Under the pieces are notes generated by a model, which saw nothing but the letters and a program-made list of their open reading frames with translations, did no database searches and was not told the DNA's origin. From Ovis canadensis (Eukaryota > Chordata > Mammalia > Artiodactyla > Bovidae), in the NCBI RefSeq assembly GCF_042477335.2, contig NC_091245.1:112378501-112442500 (forward strand): a DNA stretch of 64,000 nt. Reading direction: 5' to 3'. Numbering within the stretch: the stretch's first letter is position 1; each line of letters begins with the position of its first letter. Shown here in pieces: positions 48,938-61,590 of this stretch. A program made the translations under genes and the position numbers.

Positions 48938-49138
48938 GCTGTTAATCACTCAGTTGTGTCTGACTCTTTGTGACCCCATGGACTGTAGCCCGCCAGGCTC
49001 CTCCATCCATGAAATTCTCCAGGCAAGAATACTGGAGTGGGTTGCCATTTCCCCCTCCAGGAGATCTTCTGAACCCAGGGATTGAACCCAGGTCTCCTGC
49101 ATTGCAGGCAGATTCTTTACCATCTGAGCCACCAGGGA
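48938..49138 (-). mobile_element. Bov-tA SINE (intron)
   Basis: Near-consensus body; head complement CATCTGAGCCACCAGGGA. Confidence 0.93.
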
Positions 49139-49535
49139 GTAAAAAGAGAGATGCTAACAAAATGGGATAGAATAGATAGGGAAGGCACCATGGTAAACTT
49201 GAACCTGATTACCTAAAAGTATAAATGCGAAAGAGGTTGCTATTGGGCCTCATGTATTTAAACGGAATTTGGTTCTCAATGGTAGTCATGGCCTGTGAAA
49301 CAAATCCTCTAGGCCTCTAGGGGACAGCGGAAAGATTTTTGTCCAAGAGTTCATCTCTGGTTTACAGAAATGCATTTACTGTCATTTGATGCCATTTCCC
49401 AAGGTGTTAATCAAAACTGTATTTACCTTCACATCTTTTACTCAAGAATTTGCCTTCCCCTGTAGCCTAAAGGTCAGATTCTGGCCTATACATCACTTAG
49501 AATTGCTTTCAGTTCTGAAAAACTATATCTTCATC

Positions 49536-49626
49536 AGTTGAGTTCAGTCACTCAGTCGTGTCCTTTTTGCGACCCCATGCACTGCATCACGTGAAGCTTC
49601 CCTGTCCATCACCAACTCCCAGAGAT
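49536..49626 (-). mobile_element. BovB 3'-end fragment
   Basis: GAGTTCAGTCACTCAGTCGT ... CATCACCAACTCCCAGAGA with a small deletion. Confidence 0.85.
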
Positions 49627-50288
49627 ATAATATCTTCATATCTAACCATTATCTTTTAGCCACCCTCTTACTTCTAACATATCTGTTCCTCAACTTTATC
49701 TCGACTCTTTTTAAAAATCCAGCTCTTCTATTTCAATCCACCCATCACTCCATCACAGTTCTGCTTTCATCTCCTGCCTACATACCCTCTTCCATCTCAC
49801 CAACTCTCTAGGCAGAATCCTCAAGATCCTCCTTCTCTATCTTTTTGATGTTTGCAAACTCTTAAACTTAGATCAGACTAACACGTCACACAATAGGCTT
49901 TCTCAACCATTCCCTCTCTCCTCAAGCTGCATCTTTTTCCTTAGAGAAGGAAAGAGTTTGATAACATGGAACTGTAAACTGTTAAAATGCCAGAGGGGAA
50001 AGGAGCCATACATTACATGTTTCTAGTGTCCTCATTTTTTTCCTATGAAGAAACAGATGGCTAGACAATTACCCAGTGTTTCCCATCATTTCAAATAATA
50101 AATCATCCCATCTGATACTGAAGTTTAATGCCCTTTTAGAGAGCTCTTGTTCTTGCTTTCTGCTTTCCAAATTTCTTCTTAACTCATGTAGAACAACGAA
50201 TGTCAGGCATGCAAAATGAACTGACTGGCCAGGGAGTCCATGGGAAGCATGACAGGTCCACCCCAGACATAGAAAGTATGGAACTTAC
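49627..50288 (-). other. SLAMF1 intron sequence
   Basis: No recognised repeat. Confidence 0.4.
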
Positions 50289-50362
50289 ACCTGATTTCTG
50301 GACTTGGGCATAGATAGTAAGGCTTTTTGCTTCCATTGTTGGCTGGTAATTGTCTGTTTTAC
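50289..50362 (-). CDS. SLAMF1: SLAMF1 first cytoplasmic exon
   Basis: 74 bp. The first GT completes the Gly after RRR; then KTDNYQPTMEAKSLTIYAQV and QKSG. It contains the proximal switch motif TIYAQV, the site that binds SAP in the SLAM family. Acceptor TTCTTTTCTCCAG (50363 onward), donor GTAAGTTC (50281-50288). A donor two bases earlier (GTGTAAGT) would shift the phase and hit a stop in the next exon, so GTAAGT is chosen. Confidence 0.96.
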
Positions 50363-50519
50363 CTGGAGAAAAGAAACCATAATCGTTATCTCTCTCTCTG
50401 GTTTCCAGCATGAACTCTCTGCTTGTACTTTCTGGTCTTTGCACCTTGGTGCATACCCGCATACCCCAGGAGTACCACAGAAAAAAGCACTGAGTCCCAA
50501 ATCCCATGCACATTTGTCC

Positions 50520-50672
50520 TATGACATTAGGTTAGTCACTTGGTCTCTCTGAGCCTAATGTCCCTATCTGTAAAATGAAATTGAAATACCTGCCTCTCAG
50601 GGCTGTTGTGATGATTACATGAGATATTACCTGTAAAGTGTATAGGACGGTGCCTGGCACATAGTGTTACGT
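50520..50672 (+). mobile_element. MIR SINE
   Basis: CACTTGGTCTCTCTGAGCC, TCTGTAAAATGAAATTG and GGTGCCTGGCACATAGT are MIR landmarks. Confidence 0.88.
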
Positions 50673-51224
50673 GTAATTCATATGCCATTTAATTATTTTG
50701 ATCTCTATTGTGTGATGTGCATATCTAGTCTCCTATTAGAATTTCAAGTTTTTTAAGGGTATGGAAAGTTATTTATACCTCTTTTGTATTCTTCAGTTCA
50801 TAGAGGTTCATTCACAGCTTTCTCACCTCCTTGTTTCTGGGGAACCTGGTAGATGTGTAGTGGGAGGGGTATAAGAGGGATGATCTGCCAGGGACTATTT
50901 GAAATAAAGCTGCCATGTCATTCTAATGCCTACCATCTTTTTTTTCCCCTCTAAGTCCAGACTCTCTGAAAATTAATATGCTGCAGAACATTTACATTTT
51001 TAAATAGTTTTAATCTTTTTTCTTTTTAAATCTATAGAAATAATTCATTGCTTCAAAAGTTTAAATAGTAGAGAGCAAAAAGTACTTCCTCCTTCCTCCT
51101 TCACCCAGTAACCAGTATGATTTCATTCTCAGCAGTAATAGTTTTCAACAATTTGATGTATCTCCTTCCAGATGAACTCTGAACAACAGAACTTCATCTT
51201 TGATGATGGAAATGTTCCTTGTCA

Positions 51225-51540
51225 GCAGTCTAAGTAGCCACAAGTCTCACATGACTACTGAGCACTTGAACTGAGGCTAATGCAACTGAGGAATTGAACC
51301 TTCAGTTCAACTCAATTCAATTTTAAATTGCTTTCAATACTATGAAAAAGAATATATATAAATGCATAACTGAATCACTGTGCTGTGCAGCAGAAATTAA
51401 CACAATGTTATAAATGAACTATACTTCAATAAAAATTTTAAAACAATTGCACTTAATTCTAATTAATTTAAATTTAAATAGCCACATGTGGCTGGTGACC
51501 ACCAAATTAGGCAGTGTGGTTCTGGACACTTGTATAGATT
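51225..51540. mobile_element. unnamed old repeat split by an L1 3' end
   Basis: 51345-51440 is an L1 3' end in plus orientation (AATTAACACAATGTTATAAA, AATAAAAATTTT). The flanks (AGTAGCCACAAGTCTCACAT; ATAGCCACATGTGGCTGGTG) belong to a mammal-wide dispersed element I cannot name. Confidence 0.55.
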
Positions 51541-52794
51541 TTTTAAATGCAAATATGGTCATTCCATACACACTTCTCTGTAATACGACTTTCTCCCTTA
51601 CCATATATTGAGGACATTTTCCTTGCTAAAGCAATAGATCAATCTCATTCTTTCTGATGTTTCATGGTATTCCCTGCATGCATCATGTAGCGATGAGAAC
51701 GATGGAGGGAAAATACAGAAGCAAGGATGCCTGTTTTGGGGACTATTCCAAAATCTAAGCAAAAGCAATGGGGCTTAACGCAGAGGAAATCACAGTATTT
51801 AGGGTCGACTTATTTTAACAGCAGTTAATTTACTCTGTTAAAAAGCTAGACATGTATCTGAGGAAATAGCACCTAGGAGAGGTATATTTTTATTTGGAAG
51901 GAAAAGGCCTTGTGTGTATGTTCGTGATAAAGGTGGTGGAACGTGCTGCTTGAGGTGTGACCCTTGGGGAGGAAATGATGGGCAGCCCCAGGAGAAGCTC
52001 AGAGAATTCAAAGAAGCCGAAATATGGTTTTCCTGTGTGGGTGTGGGCATGGAGTGCCTACCTTCCTGGTGGTTGCAACTTCCCTTTTTTGGTCTGAGTG
52101 GATCATTGGCTGAGGAGTGTGCATATGTTTGGATATGGGAATGGAGAATAGAAGTTGGGTGATCAGAGGAGATAACAGAGGGGTTGCAAGTTAGTTCTGT
52201 GAAATACATCCTTTCAGTTCAAATCTGGAGTGTCTGCACAGTTATAACCCTCACTCAGCACTGTCATCAGTGTTGCAGGGGAACAGAGATGGTACAGAAT
52301 AAATTCCAGTCCTTAAGGACTTTCAGCCTTTCAGGTCAGCTCAAGCTGAAAATTACAATAGAGGGGACAGTCTTAAACGGTCAGAGAGATGCAAAAGGCT
52401 GAATGTTGCTTCTCAAAAAGACTGCTGGATCAAGATAATTCAGTCTCATGCATTTTCTCCTCAATGCAGGGACAAGTTTTCATGAGCCAGCTCAACTCTA
52501 GTCACTGAGATCTTAGGATCTAATGAAAAAGTTCTTGGCCTTCAAACTGGGGCATCTACCTTCTAGTCCTCACTAGTTGTGTGGCATTAGGTAACACATG
52601 CCATCTCAATGGATCTCTTCCCCTACCTTCACTGTAAAATAAAGGAGTGGACTGTCTACTATTCTTTTTCAGCTCTTACCTGCAGCCTTAAGTTATCTCA
52701 TGCTGCCCTAACCTCAAGTATTGATACTTTAAATCCACTCTCTGTGCCCATCTCAGAGCCTTCCAGTGCTGCCCTCTGCTGGCAACAGGATTTA
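51541..52794 (-). other. SLAMF1 intron sequence
   Basis: Unique-looking; the ORFs at 51838-52209 and 51914-52162 overlap on opposite strands with no domain. No exon evidence. Confidence 0.45.
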
Positions 52795-53000
52795 AATAGT
52801 AACGCCTGCATTAAACACTTTATTTGTGTCTGTATATGTATCGATCCATCTATTTATCCATCTATTATCCATCATTTATCAGTGCTTTCTGGTATTGACT
52901 CTTGAATCCACATAAAAACGCCATGAGTATGTATTATTATCCCCATTTTGCAGAGGAGAAGTTAGATTATCTGTTTGATCACAGAACTCATAAGTGGCAG
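52795..53000 (+). mobile_element. MIR-like SINE
   Basis: ATTATTATCCCCATTTTGCAG and neighbouring sequence fit the MIR core. Confidence 0.6.
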
Positions 53001-53049
53001 TCTGCACTTGAAGGCTAAAATCTCTGTTCTTACCCAATGTACCTTCTGA

Positions 53050-54104
53050 GCCCAGAATTTCCAGAGAGTCCATTTGAAATCCTTTGCATGGACTGCATCC
53101 TGGAAATGACACCGATAGAAGTTGCCAATAAAATCTCTTGAACCAAGTCTTATGGGGTTACAGTAATTGAGTATAGGTTTTAACCACAGATTTAAGGCAA
53201 GATTTTTGAGTGTTCCTGGCTTACAAAGAATACACAGTGATTAGAAACAAGCATGGGTATTTGTGTTGGGAAAAGTGATAGAGAATTACTGCGGGGTGGG
53301 GAGTACTAGTCCCTTCAGAGGCAACCACGTGATAGCAGCATGTAGCTGAGGACAGTGTGGGTTAGGATTCCAGGGCCTTCACCAGCAGGGTTAATGCAGG
53401 TATGTTAATCTCAGTTTTCTCATTGCTAGTATTTCAGTGCTTCTTCATCGTCTTAGCCAACAGTGGTTACCCTGCCTCATCCCCATAAGCTTTCATTGTG
53501 GTGTCTGTCTGAATCGCCCCACCCCCTCACAGTTCCTCCCCAGCTACCACTTAGATGGAGGAAATGAGACAAGGTAGGTGGCCTGCTATGACCTAGATTA
53601 TTTTATATAAGCAAAACCAACATCAGAGTGCTGAGGTAGGGCTTTTCCAAGAAGGTTGTATGTGGAGAACATTAATCTGCTTGAGAATGAGATTGGCCAT
53701 CAGATCGGTGGTGTGAAGATCAAGTTCCACCTTCCCCGTGGGCAGACCAGCCCAGGGACCTGTCCTGATTGTGGAGCAGGAGCTTCTGCTGCTAGCGTGG
53801 GCGGGTGGTGGGTAATGTGGCCAAGGAGAGCACACGGGCTTGAGATATTGAATCACAGGACAATGTGGAGGAGAGGCCAGGAGATACTAATGCTAGGCAT
53901 TGAAACTTCAAGGGAGTCATTGGATCTTAATTGTTTCAGTCCACCCTGGGTGACTTTCCATAACTATTTAGTTTGGCTTTAAGTGACCTTATAGATTGCA
54001 CGCTTGACCAAGGTGAGTCAGAATATGTGCTAAATCGTAGTAAACTGTATTCCCTCTGCTGTCTTCTGATGACCTATGGGCCTTCCCAGAGGAACATACC
54101 CTGG
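53050..54104 (-). other. SLAMF1 intron sequence
   Basis: No repeat, RNA or exon recognised. Confidence 0.4.
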
Positions 54105-54215
54105 GAGTTAGTACATATGGTTGCAGTTCTGATTCCCTCACCAACCAGTTGGGCTAACTTGCAGGAGTCACTTAGCCTCTCTGTGCCTTGGTTACCCCAT
54201 TGCTAAGTCTCAGAG
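54105..54215 (+). mobile_element. MIR fragment
   Basis: GAGTCACTTAGCCTCTCTGT and GCCTTGGTTACCCC. Confidence 0.6.
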
Positions 54216-54703
54216 ACATATCTTAAGCGTAAAAATAAAATATAGAAAGGTTTCAACCCTTGGGTAAAAACATCTTACTATAAGGTTCTTTTTGTCAGTC
54301 AGTAGATATAGCTTCACTTAAACAAGATCCAAGACTCCTCTGAACTCTGCTCCTAGTTTCAGCCTCTTATATGGCCCCCTTCAGCATCCTATACACACTT
54401 CAGCTGCAGTGCTAGTCATACTGAATTTAAATTATCTGTGTAATGTCTCCTGTGTTAGATACCTGTGGTTCATCTTTCCTTTCATCCCTATAGACTAGCA
54501 TGGGGGGGTGGGGGTAGCGATCAAGCAAGACATGTTGAATGAGACTGAATTAAGCAAGGTCTCAGGATATGTTTATTTAGTGTTTTTGCAAAGGCGCTTG
54601 CTCCCTGCAGAAAGCCAAATGGTGAGAGCAACTGATTGTGGGGAGAGGTCCCCTGCTTACCACAGGGAGCCTGATAAGAATCTCTTTGTTGTCAAACACC
54701 TAC

Positions 54704-54802
54704 CTCTTCTTCTCAACAGTAGTATCACCACTTGGAGAATCATGATAATGCCAACGATGCCCCCTAAGAAGAGCCCAGTATATAGTCCCCATTGTCTTGA
54801 TT
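54704..54802 (-). CDS. SLAMF1: SLAMF1 transmembrane exon
   Basis: 99 bp, entering with two bases of a codon and leaving with one. It encodes SRQWGLYTG, a hydrophobic run (LFLGGIVGIIMILQVVILLL) and the stop-transfer RRR. Acceptor TTCTTATTTTTCAG (54803 onward), donor GTAGGTG (54697-54703). The order WxLYxGL-hydrophobic-RRR matches the SLAMF1 membrane segment. The upstream partner exon is not in the window. Confidence 0.94.
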
Positions 54803-55044
54803 CTGAAAAATAAGAAGTTAAAGGGCAAACTCAAAAGTGCTGTGAGTTTAAAAACATCCCACGCAGAAGTGGGGAGACCTAGCCTCGTGTTTTCTGCCGA
54901 TGTTCTTTCTCAAGGGAGGCATTCATTCTCATGGCTTTAGAGATCAAATTTAGCCCACTGAAGAGTTCCAGATCTCTTTCCTTATCCTGATTTCTGTCGC
55001 TATACTTGACTTCCATACACCTAGTTTTTGTAAAGACTCTTCTT

Positions 55045-55378
55045 TTTTTTTTTTTTGATGCTTTTGTGTTTTTTTTTTTTTTAGTTTTTTATTTTTTAAA
55101 TTTTAAAATGTTTAATTCTTACATGCATTCCCAAACATGAACCCCCCTCCCACCTCCCTCCCCATAACATCTTTCTGGGTCATCCCCATTGCACCAGCCC
55201 CAAGCATGCTGCATCCTGTGTCAGACATAGACTGGCGATTCAATTCACATGATAGTATACATGTTAGAATACCATTCTCCCAAATCATCCCACCCTCTCC
55301 CTCTCCCTCTGAGTCCAAAAGTCCGTTATACACATCTGTGTCTCTTTCCCTGTCTTGCATACAGGGTCGTCATTGCTC
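55045..55378 (-). mobile_element. L1 3'-end fragment
   Basis: Same 3' UTR as 11100-11390; poly(T) at left, truncated at TCGTCATTGCT. Confidence 0.88.
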
Positions 55379-55847
55379 AGATGTTTTATTTTTCACTTCA
55401 CTTTAGACATTTTACCACGTGACTAAAGCTAAACTTATCTTTGTTTTTTCCTAAGTCAATCTCTCTGCTAGGTTTCTCTGTAAATTTCTAATGTGTCCTG
55501 TATCCATTTCGGTAAAAACAACACGATGGCTCCACATGCTGTCCCCACGCTCCCACACAGTTCTCATGAGACACCAGGAGGAAGGAGGGTCTACTTTACT
55601 TCTAAAATAAACACAATAGTGCTATTATTGTCCTTCCATGCAAATAATTGTATTGAACCCACTAGACCTGAACTGAAAGAAAAGCATGTAGTTTTCCTCT
55701 GAATCATTCCCGTGTTTAATATTAGCACTAGAGTACCAGTCACTAAGTTAAAAATCAGAGAGCCAGTTTTCATTGCTTTCTCTCCTCTCCCTCCTTTACC
55801 AAATCCTTCTGAACCTTAGTAAATAAGACATTTGTCTCAATAAGATA
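55379..55847 (-). other. SLAMF1 intron sequence
   Basis: Nothing recognised. Confidence 0.4.
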
Positions 55848-56045
55848 ATAATAGATACTTACTGAGCATTTACAATGGACCAAGCATTTTTTAGTGCATC
55901 TTGTCTATTAATGCATTTAATCCTCAGAGCAATCCTATGAGGTAGATACTCATTACTCCCATTTTGTGGATAAGGAAGCGGGCACAGAGATCCTTGAGAA
56001 CTATAAGTTGGTCTAAGAGTAGAAATATGGCTGAATATTGAAGGC
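55848..56045 (+). mobile_element. MIR SINE
   Basis: TTAATCCTCAGAGCAATCCT, GAGGTAGATACTCATTACTC, CCCATTTTGTGGATAAGGAA. Confidence 0.8.
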
Positions 56046-56757
56046 AGACTTCTTGGAGAGTCAGGGAGATATATGGGCTTGGGGTTAAGTTACATCAGGG
56101 TAATGAACAGTGGCAGACAACCCAAAGCACTAGGGTTCTAAGTGAAGTAATAGCATTCACATTCTAAGCAGAAAGACATCAGGAGGTACTGTTACATTAA
56201 TGTGTAAGGGTAACTTGTTAAGATGATTGTGGAATCAGGCTGTTTGTTGTTAAATCTGTGATGGATTTGCTGGGAAGTAACTGAAAGAAAGGAATAAGTA
56301 GGGGACAGAAGGGCAGGGTACTTACAGACACAATTCAGACATTTACAGAGTTGGCCAGGGGTATATAGCCTGAAGTTGCAACAAACTGAAAATGCATCCT
56401 GCCAAGATCCAGCTGGGCCTGATAGATGAGCAGAAGTTGCCTCCAGGATTTGAAAATATTTTTTTCTTTTTAGGTCTTTAACACATCAAGTCATCCCAGG
56501 GAATCCCACTGAACTGGGGTTTTGTAAGCTTCTTGATTATAGAGTTTCTTCCCAGAACTAAACACATTTTAACCCTGCCAGATAACAATTTTAGCAGTCA
56601 CATGACCCCCAATCAAAAACCAAGGGTGCAAGCAGAATTGTAAGAAGGCTTTTAAATTTACATAAAGCCTGAAATGAGTACAAAGTTAGTGCGGAAGCTG
56701 GAGTTGCCCTGTGAACAGCTCTAGCCTGAATGGCTGACGGTTGCTGAGAGCCCGCTT

Positions 56758-56794
<37 letters not shown>

Positions 56795-57544
56795 ATGTAT
56801 CTGAGGAATAGTGACAGATTGATTAGTGCTTATGTTGCCAACACCAGAAAACTCATGGAGAAACCTTTCGAACCTAAGATAAAGAAGCAGGGCCCGCAGC
56901 CTAAGTACCACCAGGTTTCTTCAACCCATGGGATGGACCCAGCAGACGGTTATAGTAGCACGTAGTATTTCAAGACTATTTCCTCTTTTTTCTTCCCTCA
57001 TGTATTTTGAGACCTTCTAAAACAACAGTTAATTTAAGAATAAGCACTGCAAGTACAAAAGTGAATTTAAAAAGTAGCATTTCTTTCAAATTTCTTTTAT
57101 AAAAATAATAAAACCAATAAGGTGGTGTACCTAAAACTAGAAAATAGCAAGATAGTTAAGTAAATTAATTAAAGTAAAACTAGAAAATAGAAGATGACAT
57201 AAGTGCGTAAGTAACACCTGCCAAATGAGAGTTTCTTCTGTTGTGACAGCCCAGCCACCTACCTACTCAGATAAACTAAAAATAACTGGGGCACATTACT
57301 GCCCCAGAGGACATAATAGCAACAGCTCTCTCTTTTCAGGGTCTCAGGAGGATAAAAGCTATCTGCTCCTCTTGTCCTATGACATATATGACCAACTTCT
57401 GCCAGGTCAGCCTCATCTGAAAGGCAACCTGGTCACAGTCCTGAAAGATATTTCATAAGCCCCAATTTCCCCCTTAATCTTTGGATACTGATTCATATGA
57501 ATATATTGGAGGATGTAAGTTATAGGACCACAGACTTTTTTAAC
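56046..57544 (-). other. SLAMF1 intron sequence
   Basis: Only the (GT)n at 56759 is recognised; the ORF 57225-57458 has no domain or splice context. Confidence 0.45.
56759..56794. repeat. (GT)n microsatellite
   Basis: About 17 uninterrupted GT units. Confidence 0.95.
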
Positions 57545-57640
57545 TTTAAAGGAATTACTGAGTTTATCTGACTCAGCTCACTAGTTTTATGTTGAGAAAA
57601 CTGAGACTCAGGCAAGCATACCTAGAGCCACAGAAGAGGG
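57545..57640 (+). mobile_element. MIR-like fragment
   Basis: TTATGTTGAGAAAACTGAGA plus flanking MIR-type core. Confidence 0.45.
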
Positions 57641-58009
57641 CAAAGGCCAAAACAGGTGAGAAGAGACATGAAGACTTCACCGTTTGTTCTAGCCTATGGA
57701 GGTGAGGCCTCTTACAATGAGCAGCAGCAGGGTAGGATGCCTGGCAGATATTCGGAGTCAAAAGCTCTTGAGCCCCAGCTCACCCTTCACCACCCTTCAT
57801 CCCACATCTGCAGGTGTGCTTCCTCCCACAGCACCTTCACCAGTCCCGTCGCCTGCCTAGCCCTGGTCCCAGGCCAAGCTTAGTTGCTCTGTGTAATTTA
57901 TCCTTCCACTCCAGCTCCCATTCTTCCCTCTCCTTTGGACTCTGAAGCCCCTTGATTTATGTCCTACATCTTAAAATTATCTTTGCTGTGGAGACTGTCT
58001 TCAGGGAGG

Positions 58010-58230
58010 GCACCTGAAGCCAGACAGATGGACTCAAATTCTGGGTCTACCACTTGATAGCTCTGTGACCTCCAGAGGCCGCATACCCCCTGGGGTCCCT
58101 GTTTCCTCAATGGCAAAACAAACATAAAAATATTCAGTTCGCAGAGTTGTTCTGATGAACCAATGAAATAACATATGGAAAATGCTTAGAGCAATGCCTA
58201 GAATCTAGCATGTAGTGAGTGCATGATAAA
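58010..58230 (+). mobile_element. MIR SINE
   Basis: CTTGATAGCTCTGTGACCTC, CCCTGTTTCCTCAATGGCAA, AGCAATGCCTAGAATCTAGC. Confidence 0.8.
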
Positions 58231-58247
58231 TCACTTCTGATTTATCA

Positions 58248-58467
58248 CAACAAAGAGTTGTATCCGATTCTTTGCGGCCCTAAGAACTGTAGCCCACCAG
58301 GCTCCTCTGTCCATGAGATTCTCCATCCCATGGATATTCTCCAGGTAAGAATACTGGAGTAGGTTGCCATGCCCTCATTCCAAGGGATCTTCCTGATCCA
58401 GGGATCAAACCTGCATCTCCTGCATTGGCAGAGGGGTTCCTTAACATTAGCACCACCTGGGAATCCC
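58248..58467 (-). mobile_element. Bov-tA SINE
   Basis: BovA body with an internal duplication near 58318-58345 and the tRNA head at right. Confidence 0.88.
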
Positions 58468-58829
58468 AAGGCAAGTGGAATTGATGTTTATTCACCACAT
58501 GCTTCCCAGGTGTAGCTTCTACACTTGGTGCTCACCTTTTTGGTGCTCTTATTCAATTATGATATGCATATGGAAACTAAATGTTATGGACTGCCTTTGG
58601 GAATTTAAATAAATATGGACAAAAAGCTACTTCTACAGCTTGTGGGGGTCAGGCTGCTCACGATCTCTTTAATTTCTGTCAATAACTTCCTATAGTCCCC
58701 TGAGTTTTCTCTCCTGCAGCCCTGTAGTCTGAGCTGTCCTGAGTGCAAGGTTCAGTGTCTTCACCCATTTCCACACACACACACAAATAAAACAAAACCA
58801 AAAAACCTATACTAAGAATTTTGTTGGGG

Positions 58830-58985
58830 GATTTGTTGGGGGATTGTTGGGTGATCTAGTGATTAAGACTCTATGTTTCCACTGCAGGGGGCATGAGCTC
58901 AGTAGCTGGTCTGGGAATTAAGATCCTGCCTGCTGTGTGGTGCAGCATGCTGTGTGGTGTAGCAAAAACAAACAAACAAACAAAG
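58830..58985 (+). mobile_element. CHR-2-like tRNA SINE
   Basis: GATCTAGTGATTAAGACTCT head and an (AAAC)n tail at 58966-58984. Confidence 0.65.
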
Positions 58986-59329
58986 AGAATGTCATGGGTT
59001 CAAATCCTCTACTGTAGATTTGGAAGTTCACAAGGAGCAGATTCCATCATGAAAAGGGAAGGTTTCTAACACGTGAGAGGCTCAGACCCTATCTTTCTCT
59101 TCCTATATCTGCATAAGCAACAGCTTCCCCCATTATAACACAGAAGTATTGAACCTACAGCTGGATTGTTTGGGGAAGGGAGGTCTTATCTTCTGTTCTC
59201 CATAAAGAGCAGCTTATACTCTTCATAAAGCATTTATGAAGCTCTTTATCCTAAAGAAGCTCTGTTCCCTCCCAGAGAGGAATTCTAATAGTGGTTTCTT
59301 TAATATGACCATGTGTTCTAACCCAGTAA

Positions 59330-59470
59330 GGTGTAGGAATCCTATCTAGATGGTAAACTCCTTGAAGGTAGATCCTGTACCTTATGCTTCACACGCATTC
59401 CCCTTTCCACATGACACAGTATAGCGCAGGGGGCACTCAATATGCACGTGGTGGACAAGTGATTTAAGTT
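59330..59470 (+). mobile_element. L2-like 3' end
   Basis: GGTAAACTCCTTGAAGGTAG and GGGGGCACTCAATATGCA are diverged L2 3' landmarks. Confidence 0.6.
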
Positions 59471-59519
59471 AAATTAAATTAGGAGCCATAGAATGAAGCT
59501 TGGAGAAGACTGCCATATA

Positions 59520-59620
59520 CCCTTTGGCTGGGAAATTCCATGGACAGAGGAGCCTGGAGGGCCACAGTTTGTGGGGTTGCAAAGAGTCGGACATGACTGA
59601 GCGTGCATGCACATACACAA
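59520..59620 (+). mobile_element. Bov-A fragment
   Basis: GGAAATTCCATGGACAGAGG ... GGACATGACTGAGCGTGCAT. Confidence 0.85.
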
Positions 59621-59984
59621 AATAAGAAGGTCTCAGAAGGAATGCAGGGTCACCTTCTGAATGGCCCAAGGCAGGAGTGGAAGGGAACAATCAATGACCT
59701 ACTTGGCAGTGCTTTATTATAGCCGAATGGAACCAGAAACAAGGTGTGCATCTGTGCTCTCAGCACCATCTGTGTTCCCATTTTCAAACCACCACTTCCT
59801 GTGGCAGAGACTCTGGCTCTTTTTGTTCTCCCTCTTTTTGCTCAGTCATATAGTGAGGCCCCTCAGGATGACGATGCTCAGAAATCAGATCAACATTGTT
59901 CTGGGGTCCACAGGTCCCAGGCTTTGTCCAAAAAGAATCCTTATCTGAACAGTCTTCTTTAAAAAATAAAAATAAAAAAATCAT

Positions 59985-60140
59985 TAAAAAAAATCTTTAT
60001 TGAATTTGTTACAACGTTGTTTCTGTTTTATATTTTGGTTTTTTGGCCAAAGGCACATGAGATCTTAGCTCTCCAACCAGGAATCAAACCCACACCCCCT
60101 GTATTGGAAGGAAAAGTCTTAACCACTGCCAGGGAAGTCC
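59985..60140 (-). mobile_element. CHR-2-type SINE
   Basis: TTTATTGAATTTGTTACAAC ... CTTAACCACTGCCAGGGAAG. Confidence 0.88.
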
Positions 60141-61367
60141 CTGAACATTCTTAAAGAGGAGACTTAGGACTTTCCCCCTCCGTGGAACCTCTTAGAGACA
60201 GCTGAGCAGGCTGGTTGAGAACTCCAGTGCCATTTATGAAGAGTTCTTTGCGTGAGTTTCCATCCTTTGGTCTTCTATTTGATTGGCTGTGCTTTAGACC
60301 TGATAACTCGGCAGGTAGCCACGCCTCTAAGGAAAAGGCTGAAGGGCCTTTTTTATTTATCTCTGAAAGTCTGCCGCCACAGAAACACAAAAGTCTCTCT
60401 CAAGTCCCCAAATTCTAATTGTTTAAGGGAAGATAAAGAAGAAAATAAAAAGGATCTGAGAAACAAATGTAGCTCACCCCAGGAGATACCGAGATGCTAA
60501 TATAACGGTCTGAGAGCGCCATATCTCTTTCCGGCCTTTCATGTGGTCTGTCAGCAAGGCTGTCTGCCTGGAGCACATCAACGTGAAGAAGTCAGTCATC
60601 TTCAAGAGACACCTTTTTGTTGGTGGCAGCTTCCTCTCAGAATTGGGAGTGGGGGAAGGGTGGTCCCAAACCATACACTAATTTAAGATATGGCACCACC
60701 CAAGTAAAAATTATTACACAGAGTTCTCAGCTTCCAGAAAAATCCCTCACACTTGCTATCCCACCCAGCATTGCGTTGCAGGGACGACTGGGTGTAACCC
60801 CTGGGGCCATTTTCATCCTTCCCCGACAAAGCAAGTCTTGTCCAGTCACATGACTGGCCAGCTAAGGACTCCATTTCTCAGCTTCCTGTGTAGCAGGTGT
60901 GGCCACGTGACAGGGCTCTGGTCCATGAGAGGGGACAGGTTTCATCCTTCCAAGATTGTTGCCATGTTTCCTGGGTTGGGAGTACCAGGGAGAGGGACTT
61001 GCCTGTACACAGAACAGCTAGATGACTCAGTAGCAATGGGAGCTCCCTTTTGATGAGATGGCCTTGTTAGAAAGGGGGAGCCCCCGGAGCTCACTGGCAG
61101 GCGTCAGATTTTCCTTCCACTGAGCTAACCTAGACTTGCTGAGCCAACCTTTTGCTAATCTACTGAAAGGGGTCCTCTTTTCAAAATGAGCTCCCAGGGG
61201 CATTCCCTCTGAGTTCAACTGTTTAAGGTTTAGTATTACTCACTACTGCACAGACAGAACTATTTCAGAACACAGTCATGAAAGATGGCAGCAAGTCACT
61301 CACTGTCCAGTGCTGACCCACATTAACATGACCTAGGAGAAGGCTTGGTAGCATCCTTGGATTTGTT
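60141..61367 (-). other. SLAMF1 intron sequence
   Basis: Scanned for the SLAMF1 Ig exons; none found. No repeat recognised. Confidence 0.45.
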
Positions 61368-61590
61368 TTTTTGTTGTTGTTGTTAGTCACTAAATCATGT
61401 CCAGCTCTTTGGGACCCTGTATACTGTAGCCTGCCAGGCTCTTCTGTCCATGGATTTCCCAGGCAGGAATACTGGAAAATACTGGTTGCCATTTTCTTCT
61501 CCAGGGAAATTTCTTGACCCAGAGATTGAACCCGCATCTCCTGTATTGGTAGGTAGATTTTTTTTTTTTCACCACTGAGCCACGAAGAAA
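61368..61590 (-). mobile_element. Bov-tA SINE
   Basis: (GTT)n start, diverged BovA body, T-run near 61558-61570, head complement CACCACTGAGCCACGAAG. Confidence 0.85.

Noticed and set aside
50184-50513. 109-codon minus-strand ORF read as one protein
   Set aside because: Only 50289-50362 is coding; the rest is SLAMF1 intron on both sides of good splice sites.
57225-57458. Possible exon (77-codon ORF)
   Set aside because: No homology recognised, strand opposite to SLAMF1, no splice support.
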